Source: Haplosporangium gracile
Taxonomy: Eukaryota > Mortierellomycota > Mortierellomycetes > Mortierellales > Mortierellaceae
Direction: 5' to 3'
NCBI GenBank assembly: GCA_015499985.1
Contig: JAAAUF010000004.1
Span: forward strand, 1 to 64,000
Length of the DNA stretch: 64,000 bases
The notes under the pieces were generated by a model. The model did no database searches and was not told where the DNA came from. It saw nothing but the letters and a program-made list of their open reading frames with translations. The translations under genes were made by a program, and so were the position numbers. This document shows, in pieces, positions 12,258 through 23,772 of the stretch (positions are counted from its first letter, which is position 1; each line of letters starts with the position of its first letter).

Positions 12258-12288
12258 GCAGTGAGGCAGTGAGGCAGTGAGGCAGTGT
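12258..12288. repeat. 8-bp tandem repeat, unit GGCAGTGA
   Basis: About four nearly perfect head-to-tail copies of GGCAGTGA can be read directly, preceded by two imperfect GCAAGGCA units. It lies in non-coding DNA. Such a minisatellite is prone to length change. No function is evident. Confidence 0.85.
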
Positions 12289-14553
12289 GGTTGTTGACGC
12301 CATTTTGGATGCATCATGCACAGCAAGCCGGGACAAAACGTTCTACCCCTACCCGCGATTTCAGCGACAAACAATCAGCAGTAAGCAAAAACAGATCAAC
12401 GGATAACAAAACAATGGAGATCAACGGGAGGGAGAGACGGATATGGTAGAAAGGGAAAGGGAACCATAGCGGTTACACGTGCAATGCCTTCATTTTGTAA
12501 ATTTTGGCCAAGAACGCGTTATCTTTTCATCACTTTGGGGGGGAGACGGTGCGATAGGGAACTGGGAGTAGCGACTGGGTGAGGGATTGTGGAGAATCCT
12601 CCTCAGGAAAGGGGAAGAAGACGATAGTCAAAAGAGAAAAGAACGGTTTTGAAAGAAACTGGTAAAAGATAGGCAGACGAGGCGAGAGGTCTTTGAGGGC
12701 ATTACTTTCTCCTTTCCTGCATGCATGCACAGTCGTTTTGCCTCTCCTCCTGTTGTTCATACAAATGCAATTGTGTGTGGCAGAGCAAAACATTAAAAAA
12801 AAGAGCCGATGGCAGTGATGAACTTTTAGGAAGCCATTCATTTCTTTTCGTTCTTTTTGGTCACATTGTAAGCATACTTAAAAATCCATTTATGGGTCCG
12901 AGAAGCAACAACAGGAATCATGTTCAAGTATGGATATGCCTTGAAAAAGATCTCAATTTCAGGTAATGACACCAGACAAAACTCCAAAGGGGAGGAGCTC
13001 TTTTTTCTTCCTACTCGAACTCGTCAATTCTTCTTTCTATTCCACCTTTCCTCCGTTCTTTACAAAAAAAAACTGACAATTGTTTTTGTCCGAGATAAAT
13101 GATGATAAGACAACGAAGTACTCGGAGCACAAGAACGGTCTAATTGCTGTTATGGTGCATGCATTTCAAAATTAATTTGTTGCTGTTGGTGCTGCTTGGT
13201 GCATACAGACCACCTGTCAGTTGGATGGGCGTCTATCCGACGTACCAAAATAACACAGACAAGCTCTTTCAGAGGCGGAAGGGTAATTGGAGAGAGATGC
13301 CGACAAAGCCAATCCACTGTTCATGGTCCAGACCATTGACAAGACCATGGTCAATCCGCCAAGTGACCCCCTCTCTTCTTTGTGCTCTTTAGGTTGCTTG
13401 TGTTTATGTTTGTGTTCAAGAGGAAGAATAAAATGAACAGAAACAAGTGATAGCATCATTGGACAAATCAGAGCAGTAGGAACAAAAGGGACCGCAAGCC
13501 TCCAAAAAAAACTTGTAAGTGCCGCACACAGAAACATAAACAAGAACATGCTCCTCCCTTATGATGGATTGATATGGATTAACGCGAGATGCCTTTTTGT
13601 TCAAAAAAAAAAAAAAAAGGTAAAGAAGAGTGAGAGAGGATGCAGGAACATTCGTGCAGAAAGAGAATAATTTGGCAAGGTATGTGGACAAGAGATCAAA
13701 AAGCGGATCTTAAAATCGCGATGTACACCGCTCAGGAGGATCGATGTCGCTCTTTTTTTTCTTTTCGACTTTAATTCTACCGGCGGTGCCTGGATACCAT
13801 GCCTTGTTGTTTTATTCTTGACGCTCAAGATAACGTTTAAATCGGCACCACGACAACAAACTAAACAAACCCCTCGTTTTTCTTATTTGCCCTCATCCTG
13901 CCTTTCGCCTATCCGATAATTATTATTTGTTGTTGTTTGATGTTTTACCTGAGCAGTGCCAATTGAACACCTGTTCATGTACTCTTTATTTCGATCCGAC
14001 TTGATCTTCTTGAATGCTCCTCCAATTTCTCTATTCTGAATTTAATTGTTCATACCAACAATCTGTATGTACTTATGTATTGTTTTCTGCTCACTTGTGA
14101 TGGCTTTTTCCATCTGTCCCACACACACACACGTATATGTATATATTTATATACACTCGCACAGTCCCCTCTGCTAAAAAAGAATGAAGAATTGAGATTG
14201 AATGGTTACTACTAGTCCAAACTTGAAATATTCAGGTATTTTGTATTATATGCCTTCCAGACCGGCTCTTTGTTTCTTTTCATTACAGCAAACAAATAAC
14301 AAAACAAAAAGAAAGGGAGGCTGTTTCTCTCTCTCTCTCTCTCCGAATGTCTGGCCACAGAACAACAGAAAAAATAAAGTGAGCCAGTCAAGTCGAGTCG
14401 AGCGTTAATGTGTACATGCAAATGTGTGGGAGTGTGGGTTGTTTTGTCCGCATTTGCATTAGTGTACTCCTTTCTGAACCTTGACACGCACACACAAGTG
14501 ACCCTATTATAACAAAGAGCCATTGCTTCAATTTCGGCCTTGCTGCCGTTCCT

Positions 14554-14560
14554 TATAAAA
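14554..14560 (+). promoter_or_regulatory. TATA-like box of thioredoxin-like gene 1
   Basis: TATAAAA lies about 220 bp upstream of the ATG, followed by a strongly pyrimidine-rich stretch (CTTTTCTCTTCTCTT...) of the kind often found around fungal transcription start sites. The assignment is by position only. Confidence 0.4.
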
Positions 14561-14773
14561 CCCTCGCTTTTCTCTTCTCTTCTCTCTTTTATTTCCATCA
14601 ACTCTTCAGCTTCCTCACCCTCGTTTTTCTTCTCACTTTGCAGATCAACCCTTTCACTATTTCCACCCCCGATCACCCATCCTTGCCAAAAAATAATCCC
14701 CCGACGTGTCGAACACTCTAAGACACACCGCCACCAAAAAATAACCTTCCCCTAACCCCACCTCAATACAAAA

Positions 14774-16187
14774 ATGACACCAAACCCTCCACTCACAGAA
14801 CAAGAAACCCGGCTGATCGAGGCCTACCAACGGATCCTGAACGACCCCTTCGAGGACAAGTACGAGGACAGGTGGCAGGACGAACCATTCGACAGGGCGA
14901 TCGAGGAATTCAAGGCCAGGGCACTCGAGATCGGAATTGCCGAACCTCTGGATGTCCTCAAGCGGTTCCGTGTTGATTCCTACGACGCTGTCCGACAACA
15001 GCACAAAAAGGGCCCCGCGTTATGTTTCCGTCCAGGATGGAAGAGTGATCTTCTTGGGCAGCTAATCGATCCCATCGCCCTTGTTGCCAAATGTCAACAT
15101 GTCTCGGGACCCAAGTTCACTGGCGAAGGGAGAGTTGTCTTACTGGATTTCTGGGCTTCATGGTAAGGGCTTTTTTATTTTTGCTTAAAGTGAATGAGAG
15201 AGAATGCGTATGGATGTGTGTGTGAGCATTGGGATGGGATGGCGTGCTCTTTTTTTTTTTTTTTTCTTTNNNNNNNNNNGGGCAATGCGCAGACTTCAAG
15301 GTCCGCTACCCCTGTTACCGACAAGTAGCCAGTATTTCCGAGGAATTATATTTCATCAACACCCCCCATTATCGTTGTACACTGAACCAAATACTCACCG
15401 TTTTTCATTTCGGTTTAACAAACAGGTGTGACCCCTGTGTCCAGGTAGGACCGGAACTGTCAGATCTCGCGGATGAATTCGAAGGCCGTATATCGGTGGT
15501 GGGCATCAACAATGAAAGCATCTTTGAAAAAACAACGCCGGGAGATGTTGATCAGTTGAATGAGTTTCTAAACGACCACCAGGAGGAATTTCGATACACC
15601 ATCTACATCGATAACGACGAGGGTCATGCAAAAGAAAGTAAGTTTAGACCACGCATGCATGGGCACAGTAACCCAAAAAGTGAAAAAAGGAGTGAGGAAT
15701 GGGAAACGGAGAAAAGTATTGCGCCAAGGAGGAGGAGCCTTTGTTCGGTTGTGTGTGGTGCTTGTCATACCATTGCTTTGCTTCCTTTTTTCCCTCTATC
15801 TCTCTCTCCCTCCTTCTCTCCCCGCCAAGGTCACTTTTCTAAGTCTTTATGCGCAGCGTTGCTTTTGGTTGTGGACGCTTGTTGGCAATCGAACCAATCA
15901 ATTGGGCATTAGGGACAGCAGCAGCAACAGCAATAGCAACGACACCAACAACATCAACGCCCAGCACCGCCTTTCATCTCTCTCGCTCCAGACAATTCCA
16001 ACTGACCTTTTTATCCTTATCACATAAATTAGCTGTTTACAATCCAGGAGGATATCGTGGTATCCCTTGCGTGATACTGCTGGTAGATGGTATTGTCACT
16101 TATGTGGGCTCACCACAGGAGAACTTTAGATCAGTCCTCGAGCAGACACTGCACTTTCTGGAGCCCGAAGCACGTCGGGAAGAGTAA
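14774..16187 (+). CDS. Thioredoxin-fold protein, tandem copy 1 (WCDPC)
   Basis: The predicted product is 251 aa, probably a thiol-disulfide oxidoreductase of TlpA/AhpC-TSA-like thioredoxin fold; the substrate is unknown. Inferred exons are 14774-15162, 15426-15637 and 16033-16187. The first ~100 residues form a helical module, shared only with the two neighbours in this window, that ends in CFRPGWKS. The thioredoxin domain follows: strand VVLLDFWASW, redox motif WCDPC at residues 130-134, a GPELSDLADEF helix, then the cis-Pro motif GIPC at 210-213, with an extra Cys directly after the proline. No signal peptide is visible, so it is likely cytosolic. Intron 1 splits the active-site Trp codon, exactly as in copies 2 and 3, which shows tandem duplication. 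Intron 1 contains a 10-N assembly gap (15270-15279). All family motifs are intact. Confidence 0.82.
15270..15279. other. Assembly gap (10 N) in intron 1 of thioredoxin-like copy 1
   Basis: Ten Ns follow a poly-T run inside an intron. The gap does not touch coding sequence, but the true intron length is uncertain. Confidence 0.95.
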
Positions 16188-16892
16188 GTTAGAGTAGCTA
16201 GCTGGAGAGAGAGTAAGAGAAGGAGAGAGGAAAAGCGGGAGAGAGGAAGAGAGAATCAATAAGAACAATATTAGCAATCGTACATATCCTTCTCTCTCTC
16301 GCTCTTTTTTTCTTTCGTTGTTTTCCATCCAAGTGATTTATCAGGGTTCTAAGCAATAAAAATTCGTGAAACATGAATGCAATATGCCTGTCCCTACCGC
16401 ACTTTGCAAAAACCTTGAAAGGAGGAGAATCTACATGGGAGAGAGGCGGTTATTTTCCAGCCATTGTAAGGGAGAGAGTGTGCGCGCATGTATGCTCTTA
16501 GCCGAGAATGGGTTTTGTGCATCCGTCTTCACGGATCAATTTTTTTTATATTACTTTGCAAAAGTTACACCACACCACTTCATTGTGCACTTCACTCATT
16601 TCTCGCAACACAAAGAGAAATAAAAAAAAGGAATAACTTTCCTAATTTTCCAACTTCTTTCCCTGTCCTTTTTCCTCCTTTGCTCCTTTCTTCACTTTTT
16701 GCTTTCTTACTCTTCTTTCTTCAGTATCCCACTTCTACCAACCCAAGTTTCGACACTCTCTCCTCCTGGTTTCTTTTGTTACATGCTCAGCCGACACCCG
16801 CCTTCAAAGACAATCAAAGAATCAACAAAGATAGAACAGGACCCTGCCCGACAACCTTAATTTGACAACGATACTGTGATACAAAAGCAAGA
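16188..16892. other. Intergenic, no gene seen
   Basis: The 0.7 kb between thioredoxin-like copy 1 and the GT15 remnant is AG-rich on the left (16195-16260) and T/C-rich on the right (16630-16740). No conserved ORF or RNA gene was found. Confidence 0.5.
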
Positions 16893-18658
16893 ATGCGAGC
16901 TAAGAGACAACAACAGACAAGGACTTTCACCATCACAGTGATTTCAATAGTAATCCTGTACGCAATCATTTCAACAAACAACAGCTGACGCCACTCAACA
17001 ACTGGTCGGAGTCTTCTTCACGAGGATCCCGCTGCCGTAGATACATCAGGAGAAAGAGCATCAATACTTCAGGAGAAACAGCAAGGCATCATACACAGGA
17101 CCCGTCAATCCCAACAGCAACCATCCATGAATGCGGCACCACCCAAGGAGAATCAGAAGAGGGCAGCAACGCCCAAAAGGGACCGGAAAAACACCATCCT
17201 TACCCAGAAACCACTCCCGCCCAAGCCCCCCATGCGTTGTGCCAACGCTGCGTTTGTGATGTTAGTTCGAAATTCAGATGGCCAAGGCGCTCGGAGTGCT
17301 ATCCGACAGATCGAAGACCGCTTCAATCGAAATTTCCAGTATCACTTTGTGATTTTAAACGATTTACCATTCACGAAAGAGTTCAAGGAGCTGATTCAAC
17401 CCATATCCAAGGCCGACATGACGTTTGGTTTGGTCCCGCGGGAGCATTGGAGTTACACCGAGTGGATCTCGCCCACAAAGGTAAAAGAGGCAAGGAGGCC
17501 ATGGCGGATATTGTGTATGGGCGGAGTGAAAAGCTATCAACATATGTGCAGGTACGTAGCACTCTTTCATTGTTACGGCGAATGTTATCATCAGGGACGT
17601 GTGGGAATGAGCATGAGAAAAAGATAGTTATCCATAGTGCAAATTTGTGGTGCTCACGATAAGAAAACACTATTTTTTTTCCTTCGCTTCCTTAATTCTA
17701 TCTGTGCTTAGATATCAATCGGGATTTATTTATTTTTTCAACATGAGGCTATGCTGCCATTCGACTATTACTGGCGCATCAAACCCGGCGCGGAGTACTC
17801 TTGTGACCTGAACTTTGACCCTTTCTTGTTGTCGTTGCTGGTCATAGTTTTTCTCATTTGACATTTCACAAAGCACTGACCCACCCCCTTATTTACTATT
17901 CCGCTGTGTATCGAACCTAAAATAGCAGAATACGTGGCGACTATCCCGCCGCTCAGGAATGTAACAAAGGACTTTATGAACAAGTATCCACACCTCCTGG
18001 CCAAGAACAATGCACTCAACTTTATCTCGGACGATGGGGCCAGGGCCTACAACGTAAGTCGTCGTCTTTAGTTCGTTCCTGAAAAGGGAAACATTTAAAG
18101 TGAAGCGATCCTTGAAACCAATCAGCATTCTTCTTTCTGCGCCACCAAGGTGATCACTCGTCGCGCTAATTTATTTTTCTAGAAGAGTCACTTTTGGTCT
18201 AATTTCGAGATCGCAGACGCGCGCTGGATGCGAGGCGGAGCCTATCAGCAATACTTTAAGCACCTGAATCAGGCAGGGAGATTCTTTTATGAACGGTTAG
18301 GCGATGCACCCGTCCACTCCATTGCGGCCGCGTTGCTTCTACCCATCAACCAGATCCACTTCAAGGAGATTGGATACTTCCATGCACTGTTCTATAACTG
18401 TCCCGCAGAACCAGAGCTCCCAAGCCAAGTGTCATCGTGACCCCTCGCGGAACGTCAGTAAGTAATAGCATATAATCATATTCGTCCTTTGTTGGTATGG
18501 CTACTGTGCATTGCACTATATGATTACTTGTCTAACATACTCATTTGTCGCGCTTGTATTTTTTTTTTGTAGATCGGGAGAGGATGTCGTGTACGGATAG
18601 GTTCTTAGAACTGGCGAATGAGAAGGGGATGGTCTTTTTAGAAGAAATATTCGATTAA
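16893..18658 (+). pseudogene. Decayed GT15 (KRE2/MNT1/KTR) alpha-1,2-mannosyltransferase
   Basis: This is a recognisable but broken Golgi mannosyltransferase of family GT15. An ATG at 16893 starts a short basic tail and one hydrophobic anchor (TFTITVISIVILYAIIS), as in type II Golgi enzymes. An in-frame TGA at 16986-16988 then ends it. The same frame resumes and gives the catalytic-domain blocks FVMLVRNSD, RQIEDRFNRNF and PREHWSYTEWISPTKVKEA. Later blocks lie in shifted frames: MADIVYGRSEK (shift near 17491-17500), YQHMCR (back-shift near 17534), HEAMLPFDYYWRIKPG (shift near 17731-17740), and CHRDPSR (shift near 18419). The segment normally following DPFLF and containing the YGF-type block is absent around 17825-17930. 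In the WRxEPG motif the usual Glu is Lys. Splice sites are still visible, for example GTACGT at 17552 and GTAAGT at 18054. Four frame breaks, one nonsense codon and a deletion make a functional product very unlikely. Confidence 0.85.
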
Positions 18659-19952
18659 AGATACAGTCATCCGCAGTTTTCACTTAGACCGCCAAGAGAA
18701 TGAACACAAACCCACTTTTTTCTCCTCGCTTGTTGACGCCCTCTTAGCTTGGTGCTCCTTGTATTATGTCAACCTGGTGCATGCAGCTCGGATGGTCTTT
18801 CCGTGTATCTTTTTTCCCTACATGCCTACCTTTCATTCCTTCAACCTTTCTTTTTTCTTTCATTGATTGACACTCACCTGCCTTGGATTTGTCATCTTGC
18901 TGGGCCGAACGTCCTTGTGAAATGGCACCCTGACCAAAAAAAAAGGGCAAGACAAAGCTTGATGTTCTTCACTGTTGAGAAGAAAAGGCGTTACAACAAA
19001 AGCATACGCGATATGCGTAGTATCGATTCTACGACTATCAGGATAGGACAAGCGCCCAAGCGGCGTCCAGTTAGGTGGTAAATTAACGCACAAAGTCCAA
19101 AATGGATTAAAAAAAAAATGGAGAGATGTGAGCTTTTTGGGCTTTTGTTTTCGTTCTTCAAACGTGGAGGATGGGTTCTGAGTTAAAAGGAAGAAAAAAC
19201 TGAAAAGAAGAAAACATCCAAAACAAATAAGGACCAATGGGAGATCTTCCGCATTCTCTTACTTTGGACATGCGGACATGTGGACATGGAAAGGTGTTTA
19301 AGTGCCCAAAAAAGCTATCGATTCTTGTTTTTCTTCTTTCATTATTGCTCTTCCCATCTCTTGTTGCTCTTCTTTCTTTGTTTTGTCTCATCGGTTTCTC
19401 ACTGTTGATGAAGCCAGAGTAACATATTGTTCATCATTTATGGTTGCATCTGAGCATCTGTACATGCTTGCAACAAACAATCAAAAAAACAAGCAATATT
19501 TTTTACATCCAACGATATATTTCACCGGCATGCAACGACTCACAGTTTGTCAACAAAGAAGAGCCGACGGGAATGAAGAAACCAACAAAAAAATAATTAC
19601 CTACCTTGCCTACGCAAAAACCTTGATTAGTGAACCAAAGGGTCAACATTACCATTTCCAAGAGAGTTCCTTTTTTCATTTATTACCCGAAGTGCAGCAT
19701 GTTCAATTGCAGGTAAGGCGATGTTTGTCAAAAACTTTGGTATGTTTTACTTTCATTTCCAAACAGCCTTGAACTTTTTCAGGGCGGAGCTTGTTCATTG
19801 TGCATTTTTCGTTTATATAAAAAGACTGGTAATGCTCGTATAGGTTCTTTTTCTCTTCTGGTTGGTCACTCAAACAACATCTGCTTTCAAAATACAATCA
19901 CCTCTCTCTCTTCTCTCTTTCCAACAAAACCATACCCCCAGCATCTGCAAAC
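18659..19952. other. 1.3-kb intergenic, no gene seen
   Basis: The DNA between the GT15 remnant and thioredoxin-like copy 2 is AT-rich with several poly-A/T tracts and no conserved ORF. The right end carries a TATA-like element and a CT-rich start region for copy 2. Confidence 0.5.
19814..19823 (+). promoter_or_regulatory. TATA-like box of thioredoxin-like copy 2
   Basis: TATATAAAAA lies about 140 bp upstream of the ATG and is followed by CTCTCTCTTCTCTCTTTCC. The promoter looks preserved although the reading frame is interrupted. Confidence 0.45.
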
Positions 19953-21045
19953 ATGTCATCAACCATTGAAGAAAAAAAAGAGCAGCAGCCCTCTCCTCAG
20001 GACGAGGCCATCCTCCGTAGGCTCTACTTCGACATCATCTATATCCCCTTCCAGGACAAGTACGACGAGAGCTGGGACGAGGACCTCTTTTGGGTCGCGA
20101 TCGACGATTTCAAGACTAAGGCCGCCCAAGCCGGGATCGAAGATCCGCTCGTGACCCTGCGCAAGATTGGGTTCAAGTCGTATGAAGATATCCGGGATAT
20201 TATGAAGGAAGGGCCTCCGAAATGTTTCCGCGAGGGGTGAAAGAGTGAGATATTTTCGCAAACGGTCAATGTTGTCTCTGTCCTGAACCGGTGTGAGCTC
20301 GTTGCCGGGAAGAAGTATGAGAGTGTCGAGAAAATCGTTGTCCTGGACTTTTGGGCACGCTGGTTAGTCTTACTTTCTTTCACTTCCCCTCTTTCGCGAT
20401 GTTACATCATGTTAGCATTGTACAGGGAAGGAAACAAGTTTCAACACTTGCAACTCTAACGTTATCATCTTTATTTGTCCATGCCAAAGGTGTGCACCAT
20501 GTATCGAAGCTGCTCCAGAACTATCAAAACTGGCAGAGAAACATGCCGGACAAGTCGCAGTGGTAGGGGTCAACGACGAGGCAATGTTTGAGGACAAAGA
20601 ATACGATGTCCAAAAGTTGAAGGAATTTCTTGAAGAAAAGAAGGATGACTTTAGGTACACTAGTTATATCGACACCCATAACCATGCTCGCGACAGTAAG
20701 TTCGTTTTCTTCTTTTATTCTTCACAACTTGACACTTGCTGTTCGTAGCTGCAGTACAAGAAATAGTGCTGCTGAAGACATAAGGAAATACGATACCACG
20801 ATGCCAAGAAGAAAAGAAAAGAAAAGAAGTGCTAACTTGAAAAAAAATATACGGCTTTTGACCGTTTTTTCTATCTCTGTTTTTTTTTTAATGTAGACGT
20901 GTATAACCCTTGTGGTTATCAGGGTATCCCCTGTTTAATCCTGTTGGTCAACAACGTGGTCTCATATGTAGGTAGTCCTGGCGAAGGGTTCGAGCGAGCT
21001 CTGAGTAACTCCTTGGACGCCGTCGCCATGGAGAGGGAGGAGTAG
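19953..21045 (+). pseudogene. Thioredoxin-fold protein, tandem copy 2, interrupted by TGA
   Basis: The structure matches copies 1 and 3: exons 19953-20362, 20490-20695 and 20897-21045, the same intron positions, redox motif WCAPC at codons 137-141, and cis-Pro motif YQGIPC. Codon 96 (20238-20240) is TGA, where both paralogues have Trp in the motif CFRxGWKS. Everything downstream stays in frame to a normal TAG at 21043-21045, and all splice sites are intact, giving 254 codons in all. So the only visible lesion is one Trp-to-stop change. It could be a very young pseudogene, a null allele, a sequencing error, or rarely a read-through gene. The surrounding GGGGTGAAAG also looks weakly like a splice donor, so alternative splicing is conceivable. 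A selenocysteine reading is unlikely because the site is not a redox position. Confidence 0.75.
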
Positions 21046-22791
21046 AGTAGTACGATAAAGGTCACCGTCAGCAGCAGTGGTAGAAACGGCAGCAAGTCGG
21101 GGGGAAGGTCGAGTAACTCTATGAGGATCGAATGGACACCTCTCTATTATCAGTCTGGATAGAACGTTTTTGACAAAATAAACATCTTAAAAGATAGAAA
21201 CAAAACAAAAAAAAAATATGGAGTAGACAAACGCACGAGTGGCACTTTTGTGTTTTTCCGGAGAAAAAAACAAACAATACAACACTTCACGCGCATACAC
21301 GGACATGATGCATTTCATTTTGTATATTCATTCAAAGTGGGCCCCGCGCGTGGTCAACACAACGCCAGCCTGAAAATGGGGGACACTTTCCAAGGAAGGT
21401 GTCGGTTGGAGAAGGAGCAGAACCATGTTGGCGAACAAACAGGAGATATTAAGTACAATTCTCCCATATTTGTTGATGGATACCATTGACTGACTGATGC
21501 TCTCTTTGACGTTGAACAAGTGAAAGTTCTATCGATAAACAGGGAGGTCGTGAGAACAGCGAGCGGAAGGGATTAGATAACAGGTACTTGCCGTCAAAAC
21601 GAAAGCAGAGGGCAAATGCAACTGCAAAAAAAAAAATAGAGTGTGAGCAAAAACGAAATCTGGGGTAGGTGTGGCGAGATAGTCAAGAGTCGGTGACCAC
21701 TAAAAGACAAGAAAGCAAATGGAAAAATAGAACGAAAAAGAGAGAAACACGAGAGCACATCCTTCTCCTTCGGCATGCTCTTCCGCCTTGTTTGTTGTTA
21801 TGAGTGAATGAGAAAAGTGAAAAAAGTAAACCTTCGCCTATGGGTTGGTTGAATTGAATTGACTCGGTTGTTCACCGAAATGAGACCATCTCTTTGTTCT
21901 GACCAATCACAAGGGGGCTAAATTCCCACAGATATGTGTGATTTCTTCTTTTTGCTTGGGCTTCCTTCCTTCCTTCCTTCCTTCCTTCCTTCCTTTCTCC
22001 TCTCACGATCTACTCATCTCTCATTCAAACCAAAGGTACATAGCAAAAATAAATCCTCCTTGAAAAAATTAACCTCCTTGTTCACACGCTTGCATTTGCC
22101 CTCTTTGTCGATCCATAGAGAGAAATGATTGAAAAAGAGGGTAGAGGGGTATTATGTATTTTACTTATCTATGTATCCCGCACTTGCCTTGTTGTCGACA
22201 AGGCGGGATCGAGGATAAAAAAGAGAAGCATACGGTCGGTTGGAAAATCGATGCTAAAATCGAATCACAATGGGGCGTTCGGTTCCTGGATTGGAGCGTT
22301 TTTTTAGTCGTTTTGAGCGGATGGGTTAATCCGACAGAGGGAGTAAAGTCAACAGACAATCATAGATACATACCCATTTACCCTTTGCAATGACAATGGC
22401 GGAAGCAGCCCGAAATGGAAAGGAAACCCTAAAAAAAAGACACATTGGGCGAACAAGGTGCTTGCTTGGCCTATTGTTTTTGACTTCGTTTGCCACGGAA
22501 AGGCAGCACTTTTTAGTTTTGTTTTCTTTTGTCTTTTTTTTTCTTGATCGTGGTTGCCCCTGTGATATCCCTTTTTAATGTTCCGTTGGGTAAAGTGGCG
22601 CCATCCTCATCCCTCTTCTTTTTCTTTTCTTCCTCTTCGACTTCAATATCCTTAAATACCAGGTCAATCATCCTCCCTCTCCAATCACTTTCCTTCCTTT
22701 CCTTCTTCTTTCCTGCTCTCTTAATCTCTCTTCCCTTCTCTCAGCTCATTTCCCCTCTATCTCAACCTACCTTCAGTTTTGTGTGCATAAT
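21046..22791. other. 1.7-kb intergenic with CTTC microsatellite
   Basis: No gene was recognised between thioredoxin-like copies 2 and 3. The stretch carries poly-A/T tracts and a CTTC tetranucleotide run. Near its right end, TTAAATA at about 22652 and long CT-rich DNA form the likely promoter of copy 3. Confidence 0.5.
21961..21998. repeat. (CTTC)n microsatellite
   Basis: About eight consecutive CTTC units are visible in non-coding DNA. Confidence 0.9.
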
Positions 22792-23772
22792 ATGCCTGTC
22801 GCGGACCCCAACAGCCCAGAAGAGCGTCTCAAAACCGCCTACGGCGACGTTTTGAGGGCCCCCTTTGTAGAGAAATACGAGAACACCTGGGAAGAAGACA
22901 CCTACTGGGCCGCCGTCGAGACCTTCAAGCTCAAGATCAAGGAAATCGGCATCGAGGATCCCTTTGAAATTCTCAAAAAGTTCAACATCACCTCGTATGA
23001 GTCCATCCGCGACCGTCTTAAGGCAGGCCCACCTGCTTGCTTCCGTGTTGGATGGAAGAGCCCTTACATTGGAACCAAGGTCGATCCTGTTACTGTTGTT
23101 GCACCGTTGAAACATATCAATGGACCTAAGTTCAGTGGCCAAGAGCGGGTTGTCGTCCTTGACTTTTGGGCCACCTGGTAACGCCTTGTGCACGTCTGCT
23201 GTAGAAAAGAAACAATGTATTTATTTCATTTCTGGCCGTATTAACATTCCACTCGCTCACGGTACATTTATTATTCAACAACCTATAGGTGTGAACCATG
23301 CGTGCGTGCTGGCCCTGAACTGTCAGAGTTGTTCGAGAAATACGCTGGTCGTGTTGCGATTGTCGGAGTGAACAACGAGAGCATGTTCAGACCTAGGGAT
23401 GAGGATATCTCGGTCGTCACCACATTCCTTGAGGAGCACAAGAAGGAGTTTCGGTATACCATCTATGTCGATAACGAAGAAGGACAAGCCTGCGAGAGTA
23501 AGTTTTGATTGAAATGGAGAGTGTGTGATTGAAAGTTGGAATTTCCAGCTTGAGGGCTGTGGTTGCGAACTGCAAACACTAATTACAAACGATAAAAATC
23601 TGTTCTTTTTTTCTGCAATTTAGCCGTTTACAAGGTGTCAGAGTACAGGGCCATCCCCTGCGTGATTGTCATTATCGATGGTGTGGTGACCTATGTGGGA
23701 GGACCCTACAAGGAGTTCCTCGCTACCCTGGAGGCGGCTCTCGAGGAACCCGTCTCTACCAAAGAGCAATAG
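22792..23772 (+). CDS. Thioredoxin-fold protein, tandem copy 3 (WCEPC)
   Basis: The predicted product is 247 aa and intact. Exons are 22792-23177, 23289-23497 and 23624-23772, with the same intron sites and phases as the other two copies. The N-terminal module runs to CFRVGWKS, followed by VVVLDFWATW, redox motif WCEPC at residues 129-133, helix GPELSELFEKY, the block GVNNESMF, and cis-Pro motif AIPC near 208-211 with the extra Cys. The start is the ATG at 22792 rather than an upstream GTG in the same frame. A soluble thiol-disulfide oxidoreductase or peroxiredoxin-like reductase is likely; the partner is unknown. The middle residue pair of the active site (DP, AP, EP) differs between copies, which would change redox potential and suggests divergence of function. 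Confidence 0.85.

Larger units (their letters stand above)
11543..14773. other. 3.2-kb intergenic, no gene seen
   Basis: Between the SET gene and the first thioredoxin-like gene I find only short, low-complexity ORFs. Visible features are a GGCAGTGA tandem repeat (12258-12288), many poly-A/T tracts, a short CA run near 14123, TATATA near 14135-14152, and a CT run near 14326-14343. The right end holds the promoter of the thioredoxin-like gene. Confidence 0.5.

Noticed and set aside
20238..20240. Selenocysteine reading of TGA in thioredoxin-like copy 2
   Set aside because: The TGA sits at a conserved Trp, not at the CxxC or the IPC cysteine; no SECIS-like element was recognised downstream; a nonsense change of TGG is simpler.
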